Notes: a model not told the origin generated them from the sequence alone. Positions 7,322 through 16,633 are shown, counted from the stretch's first letter. The stretch is 64,000 nucleotides of DNA from an uncultured Niabella sp. (GCA_934486785.1 CAKSQK010000007.1:1-64000), one strand, 5' to 3'. A program made the numbers and translations.

Positions 7322-7426
7322 AAACCTGTACACAACATCAGCTTTAAAATATAAGGGCTGAAGAATATGTGCTCAACAGAATATCTTTATTATGCAGTTG
7401 TAAACCGTTGAACCGATAGAAAGCGA

Positions 7427-7708
7427 TTAAAACATCATATCCTTCACTTCATCGCCAAGCCTTTGCATGGTTTTTAAAGCAAAAGGACACAGGGGTTTAA
7501 TTTTTAAATGATTTTGGCGGGCATGCTCAATACCGGCCAGTACCAGGCGTTTGCCCAGGCCCTGGCCTTCAAATGCTGGGTCCACCTCCGTATGGTCTAT
7601 GATCATGATGTCGCGGGCCATCGTGTAGGTCATATTGCCGGCCTCCTGCTCGTTTACAACAATCGCAAACACACCTTTATTGCCATTTGATTCGTGTTGT
7701 ACATTCAT
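7427..7708 (-). CDS. Small GNAT-like acetyltransferase (YidJ/YjdJ type)
   Basis: This is a 93-residue single-domain protein. It contains MIIDHTEVDPAFEGQGLGKR, with the Q-G-x-G-x acetyl-CoA loop at about residues 49-53, and a closing KIKPLCPFA strand, the signature of the minimal GNAT subfamily (human GTLF3B/YidJ-like). The substrate is unknown. It is the first gene after the cassette array, is convergent with it, and shows the more GC-rich codon use of the core genome, so it marks the array boundary. The flavin oxidoreductase lies 39 bases upstream on the same strand, so the pair may be co-transcribed. Confidence 0.85.
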   Translation of the reverse strand: MNVQHESNGNKGVFAIVVNEQEAGNMTYTMARDIMIIDHTEVDPAFEGQGLGKRLVLAGIEHARQNHLKIKPLCPFALKTMQRLGDEVKDMMF

Positions 7709-7747
7709 GGGTTTCGGGTTTATTTTCTTAAAATTAAAGCAATCCCA

Positions 7748-8749
7748 TCAGAGTTCGTTCATGATTTCTGCGATGATCTCCATGGAGCGGTGCTTTTTTT
7801 CAAGCTCATATACCTGTGTAATGGTCATTACTTCTTTAATGCCTGTTTGCTTGATAAAGTAATCAATATTCTTTGTAAGAAATTCTTTATCGCCAATCAA
7901 TGCATATGCCGTCATTTGCTGCACGGCTGCTTTTTGCTGTGGCAGCCAGAGCTTTTCCATTTCTTCTACCGGTATGGGCGGCTTCATGGCAGAGCGATTG
8001 TCGGTAATAATGCTCAGGTAGGTTTGATACATTGATGTAGCCAGGAACTGCGCTTCCTCCATGGTATCAGCCGCAATAACACTCAGGCAGGCCATTGAGT
8101 AAGGCTCCTGTAATTGTTTGGAGGGTTTGAAAAGCCTGTTGTAAATTTCAAATGCCGCCATCATTTGCGCGGGTGCAAAGTGCGAGGCAAAGGCGTAGGG
8201 CAGGCCAAGTTCGGCGGCAAGATAAGCGCTGTCGGTGCTGGAACCCAGTATCCAGATGGGCATTTCCACTCCTTCGCCGGGTATGGCCCTTACCCGCGAG
8301 GTACTGTTTTCTTCGCTCAGGTATTGTTGCAGCTCTAAAATATGCGCCTTAAAATCGTATGGCTGGTAGGCGTGCTGTTTCCTGATGGCAATGGTTGCGG
8401 GGTTGTCTGTACCCGGTGCGCGGCCAAGGCCAAGATCAATTCTGCCCGGATACAAAGTGCCCAGCGTACCAAATTGCTCGGCCACTATGAGCGGCGCATG
8501 GTTGGGCAGCATGATGCCGCCGGAGCCAATGCGCATGGTTTTGGTGTGTTCTGCAATAAAGCCAATGAGCAGTGCAGTGGCCGAGCTGGCCACGCTTTCC
8601 ATATTATGATGCTCTGAAAACCAGTAGCGTGTAAAACCTAATGCTTCGGCTTTTTGTGCAGATGCCCTGCTTTTATAAAATGTCTGCTGCAGGCTGTCGC
8701 CCTGTACCACAGCCGCAAGATCGAGTATTGAATAAGGTATGGATGCCAT
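7748..8749 (-). CDS. LLM-class flavin-dependent oxidoreductase
   Basis: The 333-residue protein matches the bacterial luciferase-like monooxygenase fold. It shows the N-terminal YSILDLAAVVQGDS strand and an AEALGFTRYWFSEHHNM segment (Trp-Phe-Ser-Glu-His-His, about residues 41-48), which is the family hallmark. It also has SGGIMLPNHAPLIVAEQFGTL-type and PGRIDLGLGRAPG segments (near 76-110), which form the flavin pocket. Members of this MsnO8-like branch use reduced FMN and oxygen; the substrate is not predictable. The stop is followed 39 bases on by the small GNAT gene. Confidence 0.9.
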   Translation of the reverse strand: MASIPYSILDLAAVVQGDSLQQTFYKSRASAQKAEALGFTRYWFSEHHNMESVASSATALLIGFIAEHTKTMRIGSGGIMLPNHAPLIVAEQFGTLGTLYPGRIDLGLGRAPGTDNPATIAIRKQHAYQPYDFKAHILELQQYLSEENSTSRVRAIPGEGVEMPIWILGSSTDSAYLAAELGLPYAFASHFAPAQMMAAFEIYNRLFKPSKQLQEPYSMACLSVIAADTMEEAQFLATSMYQTYLSIITDNRSAMKPPIPVEEMEKLWLPQQKAAVQQMTAYALIGDKEFLTKNIDYFIKQTGIKEVMTITQVYELEKKHRSMEIIAEIMNEL

Positions 8750-8814
8750 AATTTATAAATAACGGGGCTTGCGGGGTTTTGTTTAATAAGGTCCTTTACC
8801 TGTATCTATTTGCA

Positions 8815-8912
8815 GCTAATGCTGAAAGGCTGCCGGATGGAAGCGGCACCGAAGCGAAGCGGAGGTACAGCGGACAGCCGGAACTGTTGCTGATAGCAGC
8901 ACTGTAAGTTGA
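8815..8912. ncRNA. Candidate structured RNA or repeat upstream of rpsF
   Basis: This interval is unusually GC-rich for an intergenic region and holds nested complementarity. GGCTG (8828-8832) pairs with CAGCC (8875-8879). Between them are CCG/CGG arms and a reiterated AAGCG core (GGAAGCGGC, GAAGCG, AAGCGG, CAGCGG). A second hairpin follows, TGCT-GAT-AGCA inside AACT...AGTT (8882-8910). It lies upstream of the rpsF promoter and on the far side of the divergent oxidoreductase, so it could be a separate small RNA or a dispersed repeat. Strand is uncertain and I could not match it to a named family. Confidence 0.35.
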
Positions 8913-8973
8913 AAGCCCCTGATTGAATGAAAAAATCACCCTTGCAGGCTGTGAACATGTTAACCAATTTCCC

Positions 8974-9005
8974 TATCTTTGCACCCCCTTAGCAAAAGCT
9001 GGGGT
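8974..9005 (+). promoter_or_regulatory. rpsF promoter -7 box and leader hairpin
   Basis: TATCTTTG (8974-8981) is a perfect TAnnTTTG box. Immediately after it, ACCCC (8983-8987) pairs with GGGGT (9001-9005), and AGC (8991-8993) pairs with GCT (8998-9000), with CTT as a one-sided bulge. This makes a hairpin at or very near the predicted 5' end of the ribosomal-protein mRNA. It may be a site for autogenous S6:S18 control, which is known in other phyla, but that role is inference. Confidence 0.5.
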
Positions 9006-9039
9006 TCAATTAATTTTTTTAACTAAAAACAACAGGGTA

Positions 9040-9399
9040 ATGAACAATTACGAATTGATGGTGATTTTTACCCCGGTTTTGAGTGACGATGAGTTCAAAG
9101 CTGCACAAAAAAAGTTTGCCGATATGGTAACTGAAGCAGGCGGAACCATTGTACACGAAAACCCATGGGGATTGAAATCACTGGCGTATCCCATCGAGAA
9201 AAAAACCACAGGCTTGTACTGGGTGATGGAATATACTGCGCCATCCGACTTCAATGAAAGGTTGAAAATTCAACTTTTACGTGACGAATCAGTTATGCGT
9301 CACATGTGCACTAAACTTGACAAATACGCCGTTGAGTATAATGCAAAAAAAGCAAAAGGCGTTTCTACAGGAACCGAAAAAGCAGTGGAGGCTTCATAG
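9040..9399 (+). CDS. rpsF: 30S ribosomal protein S6
   Basis: The product is 119 residues from ATG 9040. The frame is open further upstream to 8923, but those 39 residues cross the promoter box and are not part of S6, which always begins with a strand like [14 protein letters not shown]. The protein shows the central [19 protein letters not shown] segment and a C-terminal basic tail. S6 binds the central domain of 16S rRNA as a heterodimer with S18, encoded one base downstream. The mRNA probably starts at the box at 8974. Confidence 0.97.
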   Translation: MNNYELMVIFTPVLSDDEFKAAQKKFADMVTEAGGTIVHENPWGLKSLAYPIEKKTTGLYWVMEYTAPSDFNERLKIQLLRDESVMRHMCTKLDKYAVEYNAKKAKGVSTGTEKAVEAS

Positions 9400-9400
9400 T

Positions 9401-9664
9401 ATGGCAAAGAACGAAATTAAATACCTTACGGCCATTAAAGCTGACAAACGCCCTAAAAAGTTTTGCCGCTTTAAAAAATATGGCATTCGCTACGTAGATT
9501 ATAAAGACGTAGAATTTTTGAAAAAATTCCTTAACGAGCAAGGTAAAATTTTACCCCGCCGCCTTACCGGCAACAGCCTGAAAGCGCAGCGCCAGGTATC
9601 AGACGCAATTAAAAAAGCCCGCCAGATGGCGCTTTTGCCATACGTTACAGATTTATTGAAATAG
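9401..9664 (+). CDS. rpsR: 30S ribosomal protein S18
   Basis: The product is 87 residues. The start ATG follows the rpsF stop by one base, indicating translational coupling of the two partners. The conserved core includes [21 protein letters not shown] and [19 protein letters not shown], typical of S18 with a single Cys rather than a zinc knuckle. It joins S6 on the small-subunit platform. An open frame begins at 9281 within rpsF but adds no S18 sequence. Confidence 0.97.
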   Translation: MAKNEIKYLTAIKADKRPKKFCRFKKYGIRYVDYKDVEFLKKFLNEQGKILPRRLTGNSLKAQRQVSDAIKKARQMALLPYVTDLLK

Positions 9665-9677
9665 AGGCCCATCCCTA

Positions 9678-9725
9678 ATCCCGCCTCCCGCGCGGGAAAC
9701 AGTAAAGCCTTTGATTTACTGGGAT
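9678..9725 (+). promoter_or_regulatory. Structured spacer between rpsR and rplI
   Basis: The spacer holds a perfect palindrome TCCCGCGCGGGA (9686-9697) and a hairpin CAGTAAA (9700-9706) with TTTACTG (9715-9721). An outer ATCCC/GGGAT pairing may enclose both (9678-9682 with 9721-9725, sharing one base with the hairpin). No U-run follows, so it is not a classic terminator. It may control stability or translation of rplI. Confidence 0.4.
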
Positions 9726-9739
9726 AAAACTAAAAAACA

Positions 9740-10186
9740 ATGCAGGTAATTTTAATACACGATGTAGACCATTTGGGCGCCGCCAACGAGGTGGTAAACG
9801 TAAAAAATGGTTATGCACGTAACTTTTTGCTGCCCCGCAAACTGGCAGTAGAAAACACTCCGGCCAATCAAAAACAATTGCAGGAGAAATTAAAACAGGT
9901 ACGTAAAAAAGAAGAAGCCATGCTGGCCGCCATTAATGATGTAGTGGCAAAGCTCAGCGAATCTCCTTTAAAACTGGGCGCCAAAACCGGCACTTCGGGC
10001 AAAATATTTGGCAGCGTTACAAACCTGCAGCTTAGCAGGGCCATTCGCGAGCAGAAAGGCTACGAAATTGACCGCAAAAAGATCACTATCAATGAAGAAG
10101 TGAAAGAATTGGGCACACACAAAGCCACTATTGACTTTGGAAACGGCCACTCTACAGAGATTGATTTTGAAGTGATTGCAGAATAA
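9740..10186 (+). CDS. rplI: 50S ribosomal protein L9
   Basis: The product is 148 residues, the standard L9 length. The N-terminal domain MQVILIHDVDHLGAANEVV with KNGYARNFLLPRKLA is the L9 signature that binds domain V of 23S rRNA. A long connecting helix (about residues 41-75) leads to the C-terminal domain, which includes GKIFGSVTNLQLSRAI. It is the third gene of the rpsF-rpsR-rplI operon, after a 75-base structured spacer, and is followed by an intrinsic terminator. Confidence 0.97.
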   Translation: MQVILIHDVDHLGAANEVVNVKNGYARNFLLPRKLAVENTPANQKQLQEKLKQVRKKEEAMLAAINDVVAKLSESPLKLGAKTGTSGKIFGSVTNLQLSRAIREQKGYEIDRKKITINEEVKELGTHKATIDFGNGHSTEIDFEVIAE

Positions 10187-10210
10187 TGTGACGTGTTAGG
10201 ACAATTGTTA

Positions 10211-10237
10211 AAAAGCGCCTTTTTACAGGGCGCTTTT
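10211..10237 (+). terminator. Intrinsic terminator of the rpsF operon
   Basis: AAAAGCGCC (10211-10219) pairs perfectly with GGCGCTTTT (10229-10237), with a nine-base loop and a T-rich 3' side. It lies 25 bases after the rplI stop. Confidence 0.85.
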
Positions 10238-10263
10238 GTATTAACGATAAAATAATATGTTCC

Positions 10264-10287
10264 GGATAAAATTTTATCCTATATTTG
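10264..10287 (+). promoter_or_regulatory. Palindromic operator candidate abutting -7 box
   Basis: The perfect 16-base palindrome GGATAAAATTTTATCC (10264-10279) is followed directly by TATATTTG (10280-10287), a consensus -7 box. The predicted leader before the RRM gene is about 100 bases. A symmetric site in this position would suit a dimeric repressor or activator. A role as operator is inference. Confidence 0.5.
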
Positions 10288-10394
10288 ACTTGTATTCGTG
10301 TTTTCTCAGTAACAAGGTTCCGGAATATTCACTAAATGTTCGTTGGTCTTAAGTACTGTTACACACTTTTCTTAAAAATAAAAACTTAAAACAG

Positions 10395-10772
10395 ATGAAC
10401 ATTTATGTTGGCAATTTAAGCTGGACTTTGAAAGACCAGGATTTGCAAGACCTTTTCTCCCAGTACGGAGAAATTTCCTCAGCTAAAATCGTTTTAGACA
10501 AATTTACCAACCGCAGCAAAGGCTTTGGCTTTGTTGAAATGGCAAATGATGATGAAGCAAAAGCAGCCATCGAAGCGCTGAACGGCACTGATGTTGGCGG
10601 CAGAAACATTGTGGTAAATGAAAGCCGCCCGAAAGAGGGAGGCAGCAGCAGCGGCGGATTTAAAAAGAAAAGCTATGGCGGCGGCGGTGGCTATAAAAGC
10701 GGCGGCGGCGGTTACAAAAGTGGCGGCAGCGGCGGTTACCGTGATCGCAGTGATTATAATAAAGATTTTTAA
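10395..10772 (+). CDS. RNA-recognition-motif (RRM) RNA-binding protein, glycine-rich
   Basis: The 125-residue protein has one RRM (residues 1-80) with RNP2 as IYVGNLSW (3-10) and RNP1 as SKGFGFVEM (about 41-49). The aromatic residues that stack on RNA are intact. It ends in a Gly/Ser/Lys/Tyr-rich tail (about 81-120) with repeated GGGGYKSG units, as in cyanobacterial and Bacteroidota Rbp proteins. Such proteins bind single-stranded RNA and may act as Hfq-like or cold-shock chaperones in Bacteroidota, which mostly lack Hfq. The tail is encoded by near-repeat GGCGGC codons. A long leader with its own promoter and palindrome suggests separate regulation. Confidence 0.93.
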   Translation: MNIYVGNLSWTLKDQDLQDLFSQYGEISSAKIVLDKFTNRSKGFGFVEMANDDEAKAAIEALNGTDVGGRNIVVNESRPKEGGSSSGGFKKKSYGGGGGYKSGGGGYKSGGSGGYRDRSDYNKDF

Positions 10773-10784
10773 TCGCATTTTTTC

Positions 10785-10813
10785 AGCTCCTGGCATCCAG
10801 GAGCTTTTTTTTG
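10785..10813 (+). terminator. Intrinsic terminator of the RRM gene
   Basis: AGCTCCTGG (10785-10793) pairs with CCAGGAGCT (10797-10805) around a CAT loop, followed by a run of Ts. Confidence 0.9.
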
Positions 10814-10835
10814 GCGTTGTATTCAGCACATACAA

Positions 10836-10880
10836 AAAAGCCGGAAGATGGATCCATCCTCCGGCTTTTAATTTTTTTTT
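10836..10880. terminator. Bidirectional terminator between RRM gene and atpC
   Basis: AAAAGCCGGA (10836-10845) pairs with TCCGGCTTTT (10860-10869), and GATGGATCCATC sits between, itself a palindrome. A-tracts and T-tracts flank both sides, so it can end the atpDC transcript on the minus strand and back up the RRM terminator on the plus strand. Confidence 0.8.
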
Positions 10881-10889
10881 AGTATGCCA

Positions 10890-11159
10890 TCAGGCCTCTA
10901 TGGCGCCCTCAACAAGTACGGTTACTTTATTATCCAGCACTTCTACAAAACCACCCTGGATATTGTAAAAGCTTTCCGGGCCTCCGCTTAACTTTTCTTT
11001 TAAGATTTTCAGTTTTCCTTCCTGCAAAGCTGCGATCATGGGTGCATGCTTTTCAAGCACTTCAAACGAGCCTGTAACACCCGGCATTTGCACGCCATAT
11101 ACATTGCCACTGAAAATTTTTCCGTCGGGAGTTAATAAATCTAAAAGCATTTTTATCAC
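10890..11159 (-). CDS. atpC: ATP synthase F1 epsilon subunit (short form)
   Basis: The 89-residue protein contains only the N-terminal beta-sandwich: MLLDLLTPDGKIFSGNV, GVTGSFEVLEKHAPMIAALQ and the IQGGFVEVLDNKVTVLVEGAIEA close. The C-terminal helical hairpin found in the roughly 135-residue E. coli form is absent. That hairpin inhibits ATP hydrolysis, so this enzyme should lack that form of epsilon control. A short epsilon is common in Bacteroidota. Two start codons (Met 1 or Met 4) are possible. It lies 18 bases downstream of atpD. The other F1Fo genes are not in the window. Confidence 0.93.
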   Translation of the reverse strand: MIKMLLDLLTPDGKIFSGNVYGVQMPGVTGSFEVLEKHAPMIAALQEGKLKILKEKLSGGPESFYNIQGGFVEVLDNKVTVLVEGAIEA

Positions 11160-11177
11160 TTACGGTTTCAATCAGAA

Positions 11178-12734
<1,557 letters not shown>

Positions 12735-12858
12735 TCATTCCCAATAATTATTCCCCTATTTTGCTGTATCATGAAAAAACCAGCATGGTAAATGGCACGT
12801 AATGTGTATAATAGAAATTGATTCTACTTATTTTGACCATTTTAATATTAAAAACCCT

Positions 12859-14553
12859 ATGCGTTTTAACAAGTTTTCCCTTTTGCTTTTTTTATTAGTG
12901 ACACTGACTTTTTCATCCTGCCGGTTTTTTGAAGATAAAAACCTCAAACGGATCATCCGGGTGGAAAAACCGGTATCAAAAATTGATGTCACCATTGATA
13001 CAACCAACGCTTTTAATCCGATCTTTATGGACAGCAGCGTTGTAAATGCTTTTTTAACCGCCGAAAACCTGGGCGACACCATGACCAACCGCATTAAAAG
13101 CTTTTACAACAGCCGCAATTTCCAGTATGCGTGGTTTGCTCCTGAAGGATTGCCGGAGCACACCGTTTCGTTTTGGAATTTGCTGAAAAACTACCTGAAT
13201 TACAGCAAGGATTCAGCAGTTTACAATAAAAAGCTGGCCAGTGTAATGGATGAAATGATACAGGAAGATTCAGTACCGGTTAAAAATGATTCTACCTACC
13301 AAAAGCTTGAAATGCAGCTTACAAAATATTTTTACCTGTATGCCGATCATGCTTATGCCGACGACCCTGATTTTGACATGAAAGCGCTGGAATGGTATGT
13401 GCCTAAAAAGAAGCTGACAGTGGAGGGCATGCTGGACTCCGTTCTGAAGAAAAAAGGCCAGTATGCTGATGAATATGCGCCCACCAATCCCCAGTACACA
13501 CGTTTGCGGCAGCAATTACAAAAATATAAAGACATTAGCGAAGCCGGCGGCTGGCCAGTTGTGCATACAAAAGTGGAAGAAATGAAAATTGGCCATACCG
13601 GCGATGCGGTGGTGCAGCTTAAAAAACGCCTTAAGGCAGAAGGCTTTTTAGAAGGTGATGACAGTACTTTTACAAATGTGTACGACTCATCCTTAGCAGC
13701 AGCGGTAAACGCCATGAAGCGCACTTATGGCTATAAAGAAGATGGTAAAGCGGGAAAAACCTGGCTGAAGGAAGTGAACATTCCCGTAAGGGAGCGCATT
13801 CAGCAAATATTGATCAATATGGAACGTATGCGCTGGATACCCACCCAGACAAAAGATACCGGGCGCGCCATTATGGTCAATATTCCTGAATACAAATTAC
13901 ACGTGTATGAAGGTGGCCGCCCCGCCTGGGACATGGATGTGGTGGTGGGCAAAGAAGGCAACAATACAACCATATTTACCGGCCGGTTGAACCAGATCGT
14001 TTTCAGCCCATACTGGAACGTGCCTACCAGCATTGCTAAAAAAGAGATCATTCCCAAAGGCAGCGGCTACATGGCGCGCAATCACTACGAATATCACGAG
14101 GGCCGGGTAAGGCAAAGGCCGGGGCCCTGGAACTCATTGGGTCTGGTAAAATTTCTTTTCCCCAACAGTTATGATATTTATTTTCACGACTCGCCGGCAA
14201 AAGCATTGTTTAACAAAGACAAGCGCAGCTACAGCCACGGGTGCATACGGCTGAAAGAACCTGCAAAATTTGCCCGTTACCTGCTGGAAGACACTGTAAA
14301 ATGGAGCACGCAAAGAATTGACAGCGCGATGAAAAGCGGCAAAGAAAAATATGTAAAGATCCCTCACCCGCTGCCTGTTTTGATTACTTACTTTACAGCC
14401 TGGGTAAACGATAATGACTCGCTGAATTTTAGGGAAGATCTTTACGGCCACGACGAAGTAATGGCAAAGAAAATGTTTTTGAACGCCGTGGAAACCACAC
14501 AAATTAAACCGTTAAAGAAAGACAGCACCGCTAAAAAAGACAGCGACAGGTAA
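12859..14553 (+). CDS. L,D-transpeptidase, LdtD/YcbB type, lipoprotein
   Basis: The product is 564 residues from ATG 12859; the frame is open from 12802, but a lipoprotein signal starts at 12859 and ends at lipobox FSSC (Cys 17). The order is N-terminal scaffold (about 60-250), a peptidoglycan-binding-type helical unit with IGHTGDAVVQLKKRLKAEGF (about 262-320), then the YkuD domain (about 350-500). The last carries the catalytic SHGCIRL motif near residue 455. This is the layout of E. coli LdtD, which makes 3-3 peptidoglycan crosslinks or attaches proteins to the wall. Activity is periplasmic. A terminator follows at 14609. Confidence 0.93.
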   Translation: MRFNKFSLLLFLLVTLTFSSCRFFEDKNLKRIIRVEKPVSKIDVTIDTTNAFNPIFMDSSVVNAFLTAENLGDTMTNRIKSFYNSRNFQYAWFAPEGLPEHTVSFWNLLKNYLNYSKDSAVYNKKLASVMDEMIQEDSVPVKNDSTYQKLEMQLTKYFYLYADHAYADDPDFDMKALEWYVPKKKLTVEGMLDSVLKKKGQYADEYAPTNPQYTRLRQQLQKYKDISEAGGWPVVHTKVEEMKIGHTGDAVVQLKKRLKAEGFLEGDDSTFTNVYDSSLAAAVNAMKRTYGYKEDGKAGKTWLKEVNIPVRERIQQILINMERMRWIPTQTKDTGRAIMVNIPEYKLHVYEGGRPAWDMDVVVGKEGNNTTIFTGRLNQIVFSPYWNVPTSIAKKEIIPKGSGYMARNHYEYHEGRVRQRPGPWNSLGLVKFLFPNSYDIYFHDSPAKALFNKDKRSYSHGCIRLKEPAKFARYLLEDTVKWSTQRIDSAMKSGKEKYVKIPHPLPVLITYFTAWVNDNDSLNFREDLYGHDEVMAKKMFLNAVETTQIKPLKKDSTAKKDSDR

Positions 14554-14608
14554 AAAAACCGGCGCCACGGCAAAAAAAGATTAAATCCTAATAAACCTTA
14601 CCATGCGG

Positions 14609-14641
14609 AGCAGGCGCCATCCAGGTGCCTGCTTCTTTTTT
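14609..14641 (+). terminator. Intrinsic terminator after the L,D-transpeptidase gene
   Basis: AGCAGGCGCC (14609-14618) pairs with GGTGCCTGCT (14624-14633, one G-U), followed by a T-rich run. Confidence 0.85.
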
Positions 14642-14668
14642 GCCTTTGTAAAATCTTAACTTTACCGC

Positions 14669-15865
14669 ATGAAAATGATCGAGGTAACAACCGCCGGGCT
14701 TGCAAAGGATTTCATTGCCGTAAATGTGCTGGTTCATAAAAATGATCCAAATTATATAAGGCCGCTTGATAAAGATATAAATATGGTTTTTGATCCGTTA
14801 AAAAACAAAGCTTTTCGTTTTGGAGAAGTGGTGCGGTGGGTGCTGAAGGATGATAACAACAGGCTGATGGGCCGCATTGCAGCATTCATAAATAAAAAAT
14901 ATAAAAGCAAAGGCGATGAAGGACTGGTTGGCGGTGTGGGCTTTTTTGATTGTATAAACGACCAGGCCGCGGCCAGCCTGCTGTTTGATACCGCAAAGAG
15001 CTGGATTGAACAAAGAGGCGCCATTGCCATGGACGGCCCCATTAATTTTGGAGAAAGAGACCGCTGGTGGGGTTTGCTGGTAGAAGGTTTCGAGCCACCG
15101 CTGTATTGCATTAATTACAATCCGCCCTACTACCAGGCATTGTTTGAAAACTACGGCTTCAAACCTTTCTTTAACCAGATATGCTTTTCGCTGAACGTGA
15201 AAGACAGGATCCAGGAAAAATTTTACGAGCGCCATGCTGCTTTAAGTGCAAATCCTGATTTTTCTTCTGATTACATCAGGAAGAACAACCTTAAAAAATA
15301 CGCGAAAGATTTTACCATTGTTTATAATAAGGCCTGGGCAGGCCATGGCGGCTTAAAGCAAATGGATGAAAAAATGGTGTTGAAAATGTTCGAATCCATG
15401 AAAGCCGTGATGGATGAGCGGCTGAACTGGATCATTTACCATAAAAAAGAGCCTATTGGCATTTGGCTGAACATACCCGACCTGAACCAGTGGTTTAAAT
15501 ACTTAAACGGCAGCTTTGGCTTTTTTGATAAATTAAAGTTTTTATGGTATAAGAAAACAAGGCCCTGCAACAAATTTGTTGGTTTAATATTTGGGATCGT
15601 ACCTGAATTTCAGGGAATGGGTGCTGATGCTTACATGATCGTGGAAGGCGGCAAAGTGATACAGAACATCACCATTAAAGACGGCGTTTACACAGTGGGA
15701 AAGCCTATTTATGATAAGTATGAAATGCAGTGGATCGGCGAATTCAATCCTAAAATGATCAATGTGGCAGAGTCTTTGGGCACTTACAGGAGCCGTAAAC
15801 TGGTGACGTACCGCTATAACTTTGACAGGGAAAAAGAATTCAGGCCGCATCCCATCCTACTCTAA
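14669..15865 (+). CDS. GNAT-like protein of unknown function
   Basis: The 398-residue protein looks like a tandem or expanded GNAT fold: an N-terminal half with VHKNDPNYIRPLDKDI and a GGVGFFDCINDQAAASLLFDTA segment, and a second half with an LIFGIVPEFQGMGADAYMI stretch near residue 308 that resembles the acetyl-CoA loop. It is a common but unnamed Bacteroidota family; the substrate is unknown. A near-consensus -7 box TAACTTTA (14657-14664) ends four bases before the ATG, so the mRNA may be leaderless. It is followed 22 bases later by the hydrolase gene, suggesting an operon. Confidence 0.7.
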   Translation: MKMIEVTTAGLAKDFIAVNVLVHKNDPNYIRPLDKDINMVFDPLKNKAFRFGEVVRWVLKDDNNRLMGRIAAFINKKYKSKGDEGLVGGVGFFDCINDQAAASLLFDTAKSWIEQRGAIAMDGPINFGERDRWWGLLVEGFEPPLYCINYNPPYYQALFENYGFKPFFNQICFSLNVKDRIQEKFYERHAALSANPDFSSDYIRKNNLKKYAKDFTIVYNKAWAGHGGLKQMDEKMVLKMFESMKAVMDERLNWIIYHKKEPIGIWLNIPDLNQWFKYLNGSFGFFDKLKFLWYKKTRPCNKFVGLIFGIVPEFQGMGADAYMIVEGGKVIQNITIKDGVYTVGKPIYDKYEMQWIGEFNPKMINVAESLGTYRSRKLVTYRYNFDREKEFRPHPILL

Positions 15866-15887
15866 ATCATCTTAAAATATTTAAATC

Positions 15888-16565
15888 ATGAAATTTACGT
15901 ACTACGGACACTCAACATTTACCCTGGAGCTTGGCAGTAAAACATTTCTATTTGATCCTTTTATTTCGGGCAACGAGCTGGCAAAACATATTGATATTGA
16001 CAGCTTAAAAGCCGATTATATTTTAGTAAGCCACGGCCACAGCGATCATACAACTGACCTGGTGCGCGTGGCAAAAAACACAGGCGCGCTGGTCATCAGC
16101 AATTTTGAGATCATTACCTGGCTGGAGGCGCAGGGCGTTTCTAACGTGCATCCCATGAACTTTGGCACCTACGATTTTGAATTTGGAACATTGACCTATA
16201 TGCACGCGCAGCACAGCAGCAGCTTTGCCGATGGCAGTTATGCCGGCAATCCCGGCGGATTTATTTTAAAATCGAACCACGGCAGCTTTTATTACAGCGG
16301 CGATACCAGCCTGATGCTTGACATGCAGCTGGTTCCACATTATGCTTTGGTTGATGTGGCCATTTTGCCCGTGGGCGGAAACTTTACCATGAATGTGAGC
16401 GATGCCCTGAAAGCTACAGAATTTATTAAATGCAATAATGTGGTGGGCGTACATTTTGACACATTTGGTTATATTAAAATTGACCACGAAGCTTCTGTAA
16501 AACTTTTCAGCGATGCCGGTAAAAAACTGCTGCTGCCCGAAGTTGGCAAAACTTACGATGTCTAA
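15888..16565 (+). CDS. Metal-dependent hydrolase, UPF0173 (metallo-beta-lactamase fold)
   Basis: The 225-residue protein begins MKFTYYGHSTFTLELG, the UPF0173/YtkL family start, and shows the metal-binding HGHSDH motif at 49-54. A further His (near residue 105), the YSGDTSL segment with the bridging Asp (about 143) and VVGVHFDTFG with the last His (near 188) complete the site. It probably binds two zinc or manganese ions in the cytoplasm. The physiological substrate of the family is not settled. Confidence 0.9.
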   Translation: MKFTYYGHSTFTLELGSKTFLFDPFISGNELAKHIDIDSLKADYILVSHGHSDHTTDLVRVAKNTGALVISNFEIITWLEAQGVSNVHPMNFGTYDFEFGTLTYMHAQHSSSFADGSYAGNPGGFILKSNHGSFYYSGDTSLMLDMQLVPHYALVDVAILPVGGNFTMNVSDALKATEFIKCNNVVGVHFDTFGYIKIDHEASVKLFSDAGKKLLLPEVGKTYDV

Positions 16566-16621
16566 GCCAAATACACCATGCATGGCAGCGGGTAACCTTG
16601 CAACCTTAAGCCCCCATCAGC

Positions 16622-16629
16622 TATCTTTG
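16622..16629 (+). promoter_or_regulatory. rlmN promoter -7 box adjacent to start codon
   Basis: TATCTTTG ends four bases before the rlmN ATG (16634), with a TTG at 16598-16600 as a plausible -33 element. The predicted transcription start is at or within a few bases of the start codon, so the mRNA should be leaderless. Confidence 0.6.
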
Positions 16630-16633
16630 CGGC

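Noticed and set aside
7329..7420. A fifth cassette junction (ACACAAC at 7331 and GTTGAAC at 7408)
   Set aside because: Neither box matches the cassette 4 start, no stem connects them, and the spacing and arms seen in the other sites are missing.
8114..8617. Several plus-strand open frames opposite the flavin oxidoreductase gene
   Set aside because: They are shadows on the opposite strand of a GC-rich conserved gene and have no start context or recognisable motifs.
8923..9039. An N-terminal extension of S6
   Set aside because: The extra residues cross the promoter box and hairpin, and S6 starts with MNNYEL-type sequence.
13782..13793. A seventh CGTAA-loop hairpin (TCCCGTAAGGGA)
   Set aside because: It lies inside the L,D-transpeptidase coding sequence, alone, with a shifted loop, so chance is likely.
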